Below, in pieces: positions 59,762-64,000 of a stretch of DNA of 64,000 nucleotides. Every line of letters starts with the position of its first letter. Positions within the stretch are counted from its first letter, which is position 1. Source of the stretch: Pseudomonas protegens (GTDB lineage: Bacteria; Pseudomonadota; Gammaproteobacteria; Pseudomonadales; Pseudomonadaceae); assembly GCF_003363755.1 (NCBI RefSeq), contig NZ_CP031396.1, positions 3,727,001-3,791,000 on the forward strand, in the 5' to 3' direction. The position numbers were made by a program, and so were the translations under genes. The notes under the pieces were generated by a model. The model did not search any database, was not told where the DNA came from, and saw only the letters and a list, made by a program, of their open reading frames with translations.

Positions 59762-60957
59762 TGGCCACGGTGCTGCAGGTAGCCACCCCGGCCGGTGAGA
59801 GCGGGAAAATCCACCGTGGTGCTGGCGATTATCTGTTTCGCTATCACGATGATGCCCGGGTGCAGGCGGCAATCAGTCTGCTGATGCCCGTGCGGCTGGA
59901 TGAATACCGTTATCGGGAGTTGCACCCGATCTTTCAGATGAACCTGCCCGAAGGCTATGTGCTGGAGCAACTGCGCAACCGCCTGGCCAAGGTGGTGAAG
60001 GTCGACCCGATGTTGCTGCTGGCGCTGTCCGGCAGCAGCGCGCCGATCGGGCGGGTCGCGGTGAGCTCGCCCGAAGTCGATGGGCTGTTGCAGCGACAGC
60101 AGTTTCCTGGGGAAAAACTGCAGGAAATCCTCGCGTGGGATGGCGCCGAGGACATTTTTGCCGACCTGGTGGACCGCTACATCCTGCGTGCCGGGATATC
60201 TGGCGTGCAGCCCAAGGTGATGGTGCCGGAGCGGCATGACGCCGCGTCGCAGCGTTTTATCTCGAACACCTCAGAGTTGATCATCAAGAGCGGCCGGGAT
60301 GAGTTTCCGGGGTTGGCGATCAATGAATTCCTGTGCATGTCGGTGGCCAGGGAGGCGGGGATGGCGGTGCCCGAGTTCTACCTCTCCGATAACGCCAAAC
60401 TGTTCGTCATGCGCCGCTTCGACCGGGACGAGCAGCTCGGTTGCCTGGGGTTTGAAGACATGGCGGCGTTGATGGGGCTGGGTGCGGAGCAGAAATACAG
60501 CAAGAGCTATTCGGCCATTGCCAAGGCCGTTCGCCTGTTCTGCCCGCCTGAGCAGGTGCCGGGTTCACTGGCGCAGTTGTTTGCCATGGTCAGCCTGAGC
60601 TGCATGGTGGGGAATGGCGATGCCCACCTGAAGAACTTCGGGTTGTTGTATTCCGATCCTGGCCAGCGCGATGCACGGCTAGCGCCGGCCTACGACATCG
60701 TCAACACCACGGCCTACATCCCGCAGGACGTGCTGGCCCTGGATCTGCTGGGCAACAAGTCCCTGTTTGCTTCGCGGCAGGGGTTGCTGGAGTTCGCCAA
60801 GGTCTGTGATGTGGCTCGTCCGCAAGAGGTCATTCGTGGGCAGTTGGACGCACTGGAGCGGGTGTTGAGCCGATCGGCCGAATGGGGCGAACGGGCACCG
60901 CATGTCGTCGCGGCGATCCGGCAATGTGCCGAGCCGTTTATGAAAACCTTTGGCTAG
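59761..60957 (+). CDS. hipA: HipA family Ser/Thr kinase toxin, module 2
   Basis: A 398-residue HipA with intact motifs: FQMNLPEGYVLEQLRNRL, ISGVQPKVMVPE, MVGNGDAHLKNFGLLYSD and LAPAYDIVNTTAYIPQ. Full length. Clearly different from module 1 HipA (roughly a third identical by eye), so not a recent duplication. Confidence 0.9.
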   Translation: MATVLQVATPAGESGKIHRGAGDYLFRYHDDARVQAAISLLMPVRLDEYRYRELHPIFQMNLPEGYVLEQLRNRLAKVVKVDPMLLLALSGSSAPIGRVAVSSPEVDGLLQRQQFPGEKLQEILAWDGAEDIFADLVDRYILRAGISGVQPKVMVPERHDAASQRFISNTSELIIKSGRDEFPGLAINEFLCMSVAREAGMAVPEFYLSDNAKLFVMRRFDRDEQLGCLGFEDMAALMGLGAEQKYSKSYSAIAKAVRLFCPPEQVPGSLAQLFAMVSLSCMVGNGDAHLKNFGLLYSDPGQRDARLAPAYDIVNTTAYIPQDVLALDLLGNKSLFASRQGLLEFAKVCDVARPQEVIRGQLDALERVLSRSAEWGERAPHVVAAIRQCAEPFMKTFG

Positions 60958-61052
60958 TGCCCGCGTTTGGCCATCGTGTCTAAGGGGGCAGGCAGATCAG
61001 AATCCGACGGCAGCCTACCGGCCGGCCTATCTCTGTCGTCCTCCACGTTCCC

Positions 61053-61084
61053 TGTAGCCGCTGCCGAGCCTGCGAGGCTGCGAA
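61053..61084. repeat. REP element
   Basis: TGTAGCCGCTGCCGAGCCTG followed by CGAGGCTGCG, a single REP between hipA and the DUF6392-like gene. Confidence 0.7.
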
Positions 61085-61178
61085 AAGGACCGCAGGGCCT
61101 TGCTTGGCGATCTCGCGCCGCTCCTCTGGCGCCTGGCTGATCGCCGCGAATCTTAAAGAGCCACGCGGTGCGCTCGAA

Positions 61179-61655
61179 TCAGTCGCGCTTTGGCTCCAGC
61201 AAGTCAAACGACAGGACTCTGATCTGCATGTCGGCGCTATAGACGAATCCAACCCGAGCACTGGGATGCAGGTGCTCCGGCAGGCGGTAGCTCTCCCAGG
61301 CGTTGAGCATGCGTTGCCCATCGGCTGATGGCCTGCGTTCCCCCGAGCGCAGGGGCGTGCCCAGCAGCTCGCGAATGTCGGCGTGGGTCATGCTGCGTGA
61401 GAACGGGGCGGGCAGTTCGCCGCTGTAGAACGAGCGCCCCTGTTCAAGGGGCATGAGTTCGATCAGGACCTTTTCCAGGGCCAGGCTGTCTTCCCAGAAG
61501 TCCAGCATCAGGCCGGGCTCGACGACCACGGTCAGCCATTCGAATTCGTCGTAGAGCTTGCCCGTCGGACGCTCGATGCGCTCTCCCCGGGCGATCAGTT
61601 CTGCATGGCTGAGCCCGAGGTTGCTTACCCAGCGGCTGATCGTTTTAGCGTCCAT
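61179..61655 (-). CDS. DUF6392-like protein (possible bacteriocin immunity)
   Basis: A 158-residue protein, start MDAKTISRWVSNLGLSHAELIARGERIERPTGKLYDEFEWLTVVVEPGLMLDFW. Further motifs FYSGELPAPFSRSMTHADIRELLGTPLRSG and WESYRLPEHLHPSARVGFVYSADMQIRVLSFDL. The pattern agrees with the DUF6392 family of Pseudomonas, often near S-type pyocin loci. Here there is no bacteriocin beside it. ATG at 61655 chosen from the family start. Confidence 0.75.
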   Translation of the reverse strand: MDAKTISRWVSNLGLSHAELIARGERIERPTGKLYDEFEWLTVVVEPGLMLDFWEDSLALEKVLIELMPLEQGRSFYSGELPAPFSRSMTHADIRELLGTPLRSGERRPSADGQRMLNAWESYRLPEHLHPSARVGFVYSADMQIRVLSFDLLEPKRD

Positions 61656-61757
61656 GTCTTCTCCATTGTCCTGTGCTGAGTGGGGGATTCGTTGGCGCGG
61701 GTGGCGTCGGCGGCCGATCTTAGCCGGTCGAAAAGACGAATGGTTCTGTTGTGACAC

Positions 61758-61788
61758 AAAGAAAGCCGCCTGCTGTGCTGGCAGGCGG
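61758..61788 (-). terminator. Terminator of the MFS/deaminase unit
   Basis: CCGCCTGC / GCAGGCGG stem with a 7-base loop; on the minus strand followed by CTTTCTTTG. Confidence 0.75.
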
Positions 61789-61806
61789 TTGGTTCGAGGA
61801 CCGCTG

Positions 61807-63012
61807 TCAGGCCGGTTGTGGCGCTGTGTCGAGCTGGGCCCTGGCCTGATAACTGGCCGGGCTGAAGATTCGCGTCAACAGCAGCATCGCCAGGACACCG
61901 ACGATCAGCACCCACCAGGCGCTGGCAAAGCTACCGGTGACTTGCCGCAGCCAGCCGCTGAGCCAGGGTGAGATGGCGTTGATCAGAAAACCCACGCCCT
62001 GGACAAAGGCCGCCAGTTGTCCGGCTTCCCGGGGATCGCGGCGGTGATCCAGGGTCAGGATCAGGCTCAGGGCAAAGCAGGCTCCGAGGCCGAAGCCGAT
62101 CAGCGCCACCCACAGGTGCGGGCTTTGCAAAGGCCACAGCACCAGCCCGAGAAAACCTGCGGCCTGGGCCGCGAGGCTGATGCCCAGTAGCGGGCGGCGG
62201 TCGCTGCTGCGCTGGGCCAGGGCGGGCATCAGCAGGGCGGCGGTGACTTGGAAAATCGTCATGAAGGCCAGCAGCGAGCCGCTCTGGGTAGCGCTCCAAC
62301 CCAGCTGCAGGTAGTAGGCCGGCAGCCACGCCACCATGCTCATGTAGCCGCAGTTCACCAGGCCGAAATACAGCGCCAGCAGCCAGGCACGGCGGTTGTT
62401 CCAGAACCCGGTCCTGGCCACCGGGAGGCCGTTGCGGCGGCCGGCGCCCAGGGGCAGGCACTGCCACAGCAGCAGGGCGGCCATGGCCGGCAGCACCCAG
62501 ATGCCCAGCCCCATTTGCCAGTGGGCGAAGTGGCTGGCCACCTGCGGGCTGAGCAGGGCGGCGATGCCGCCACCGCCCATCAGCGAGGCCGAGTAGACGC
62601 CCATGGCCAGCGCCACGCGCTGTTGAAACTGGCGCTTGATCAGCGCCGGCACCAGGGCCTGGATCAAGGCCACGCCGGCGCCGCCGAGCAGGGCGGTGGC
62701 GAGCAAGGCCGCGGCCTGGCCGAAGAACAGCCGCGCCAGGCAGGCCAGTAGCACCAGCACTAAACCCAGAGACACGCCGCGGCGTTCGCCGAGTCGGGCT
62801 TCGATCCGTACCACGAGCAAGGCCACCAGGCCCATGCAGATCACCGGCAGGCTGGTGAGCCAGGCGCTGCTCTGGAAGCTCATGCCGGTGGCCCCGCGAA
62901 TTTCGTTGAGCAATGGGCTGACCGAACTGAGGATCGGTCGCAAGTTCAGGCCCAGGCACACCAGCAGCGCCCAGCCGGCGAAGGTCTTGAAGGCCGATTC
63001 AGTTCGCGGCAT
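61807..63012 (-). CDS. CynX/NimT-type MFS transporter
   Basis: A 401-residue 12-helix transporter. N-terminal LGLNLRPILSSVSPLLNEIRGATGMSFQSSAWLTSLPVICMGLVALL is characteristic of the CynX/NimT branch of MFS. Substrate unknown (relatives are linked to cyanate, nitroimidazole or other small anions). Overlaps the deaminase gene by 14 bases, so uptake and deamination of one compound may be coupled. Confidence 0.88.
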   Translation of the reverse strand: MPRTESAFKTFAGWALLVCLGLNLRPILSSVSPLLNEIRGATGMSFQSSAWLTSLPVICMGLVALLVVRIEARLGERRGVSLGLVLVLLACLARLFFGQAAALLATALLGGAGVALIQALVPALIKRQFQQRVALAMGVYSASLMGGGGIAALLSPQVASHFAHWQMGLGIWVLPAMAALLLWQCLPLGAGRRNGLPVARTGFWNNRRAWLLALYFGLVNCGYMSMVAWLPAYYLQLGWSATQSGSLLAFMTIFQVTAALLMPALAQRSSDRRPLLGISLAAQAAGFLGLVLWPLQSPHLWVALIGFGLGACFALSLILTLDHRRDPREAGQLAAFVQGVGFLINAISPWLSGWLRQVTGSFASAWWVLIVGVLAMLLLTRIFSPASYQARAQLDTAPQPA

Positions 63013-63460
63013 GGCGCGCCTGCCAATCCTGGTACAGGGCGGTCATGGCCGCCTGGGGCAGGTGCAGCAGCGGCAAGCGCTGTGCTTCCAGGGGCTGGCT
63101 CAGCTCTTGGTAGATGGCCGCGGTGGACAGGCCGAACGGCTGCGCCTGTTCATTGCTGGCAGCGAACACGGCGCGGGATACGCCGCACAGGTACATGGCG
63201 GCCAGGCACATGGGGCAGGGCTGGCCGCTGGCGTAGATCACGCAGTCGTCCAGGCGTGGGCCCAGTTGCTGGCTGGCGGCGCGGATGGCGAGCATTTCGG
63301 CGTGGGCGGTGGGGTCCTGGCTGAGGTGGATTTCATTCACCGCCTCGGCCAGCACCCGGCCGTTGCGCACCAGCAGCGCGCCGAACGGGCGGCCGCCCTG
63401 TTCGACATTGCGTCGGGCCAGTGCCACGGCCTGTTGCAGGTAGTGCTGATCGTCGTGCAT
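62999..63460 (-). CDS. Nucleoside/guanine deaminase family zinc enzyme
   Basis: A 153-residue cytidine/deoxycytidylate deaminase fold: zinc and acid site HAEMLAI (TAHAEM) and PCPMC in GQPCPMCLAAMYLCGVSRAVFAASNEQA. Resembles guanine deaminase GuaD and tRNA-type deaminases. AAGGAG site 6 bases before ATG. Substrate probably a purine or related amide. Confidence 0.88.
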   Translation of the reverse strand: MHDDQHYLQQAVALARRNVEQGGRPFGALLVRNGRVLAEAVNEIHLSQDPTAHAEMLAIRAASQQLGPRLDDCVIYASGQPCPMCLAAMYLCGVSRAVFAASNEQAQPFGLSTAAIYQELSQPLEAQRLPLLHLPQAAMTALYQDWQARHAAN

Positions 63461-63487
63461 GGAGGGCTCCTTCAAAGGGGGCAGGGG

Positions 63488-64000
63488 TTACGCCGCGCCG
63501 GCATCGCGCAGTAGCTTGGCAATGGCGCTCTGGCCACGGCGCTCGGCCTGTTGCAGCGGGCTGATGCCGGCACGATCCGGCAGGTTCAGGTCGGCACCGG
63601 CGGCAATCAACTGGGCGACGATCTGCTGGTGCGCCGGGCCGCCGTCGGACAGCACGATGGCTTCCATCAGGCAGGTCCAGCCCAGGTGGTTGACGTGGTT
63701 CAGGTCGACGCCGGCTTCGATCAGCAGGCGCACGGTTTCCACGTGGCCGCGCTCGCAGGCCGGGATCAGGGCAGTACCGCCGTAGCGGTTGGTGCTCTTG
63801 AGGTCGGCGCCGTGGGCCAGGGTCAGCTTGAGGATCTCGTTGTGGCCGCTGGCGCCGGCCAGCAGGTAGGGGCTGTCCTGGATCAGGTTCTTGCGGTTGA
63901 CGTCGGCCCCGGCTTCGATCAGCGCGCGGGCGATGTCGATACGGTTATCGCGGGTGGCCAGCAGCAGCGGGCTGCTGCCGTCCAGGCCACGCTCGTCGAG
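63488..64000 (-). CDS. Ankyrin repeat protein, 5' end outside window
   Basis: The frame stays open to the window edge; the last 170 residues are visible. At least five ankyrin repeats: GSSPLLLATRDNRIDIARALIEAGADVN, DSPYLLAGASGHNEILKLTLAHGADL, GGTALIPACERGHVETVRLLIEAGVDLN, GWTCLMEAIVLSD... and GISPLQQAERRGQSAIAKLLRDAG. A protein-binding scaffold; partner unknown. First gene of the deaminase/MFS unit as far as visible. Confidence 0.85.
   Translation of the reverse strand, partial: LDERGLDGSSPLLLATRDNRIDIARALIEAGADVNRKNLIQDSPYLLAGASGHNEILKLTLAHGADLKSTNRYGGTALIPACERGHVETVRLLIEAGVDLNHVNHLGWTCLMEAIVLSDGGPAHQQIVAQLIAAGADLNLPDRAGISPLQQAERRGQSAIAKLLRDAGAA

Overview
The window is chromosomal DNA from a Pseudomonas, most likely of the fluorescens/protegens/chlororaphis complex. 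The GC-rich third codon positions, Pseudomonas-type REP/REPIN palindromes, gabD-gabT, and the order desaturase / PAS-GGDEF-EAL / YezD / sbp-cysTWA (the same order as P. aeruginosa PA0286-PA0280) all point there. This is an inference from gene content and order; no search was run.

Layout. 0-5.8 kb: 3' end of a CdiA-like filamentous hemagglutinin with an AT-rich variable tail, an overlapping lipoprotein gene (possible immunity gene), a decayed coding relic and a terminator. 5.8-7.1 kb: a small DUF-type gene behind a long structured leader, divergent from a brnTA toxin-antitoxin pair. 7.2-12.5 kb: PEBP-like periplasmic protein, VWA lipoprotein, ECF sigma factor with an overlapping membrane (anti-sigma-like) gene, and two unknown overlapping genes. 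12.5-15.8 kb: a second copy of the structured leader without its gene, then the wreck of a type I restriction-modification locus (IS5-type transposase stub, hsdM tail, deleted hsdS) with two intact accessory genes (HAD phosphatase and RhuM), next to tRNA-Arg(CCG). 16.0-19.1 kb: an R-body (reb) locus with its own sigma factor, three RebB-family proteins and two accessory proteins. 19.4-28.2 kb: GABA catabolism (gabD, gabT with a structured leader), a REC-HDOD regulator, two c-di-GMP enzymes and an acyl desaturase. 28.7-33.0 kb: sulfate uptake (yezD-like, sbp, cysT, cysW, cysA). 33-42 kb: Mpo1-like membrane protein, Crp/Fnr regulator, periplasmic HiuH and HbpS-like proteins divergent from a copper/peroxide-type two-component system, hipBA module 1, and an AraC regulator divergent from a desaturase. 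42-56.7 kb: a large sulfate-ester scavenging region (atsA, atsC, fused atsB, atsR, two related LysR regulators, atsK, a second sulfatase, a TonB receptor and an arylsulfotransferase-family protein). 56.8-64 kb: possible orphan immunity genes, lipoprotein, DUF2975/XRE pair, hipBA module 2, DUF6392-like gene, CynX-type MFS transporter, deaminase and an ankyrin protein cut by the window edge.

How the genes work together. Two blocks serve sulfur supply: free sulfate uptake (28.7-33 kb), and uptake plus desulfurisation of aryl and alkyl sulfate esters (42-56.7 kb). A similar ATTCTTA...TAAGAA inverted repeat lies upstream of one transport operon in each block. The conflict and persistence content is high: CdiA, brnTA, two hipBA modules, R-bodies, R-M remnants and several immunity-like genes. 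The two most unusual elements are the reb locus and the duplicated promoter-plus-three-way-junction RNA leader, whose two copies differ in their stems by changes that keep pairing.
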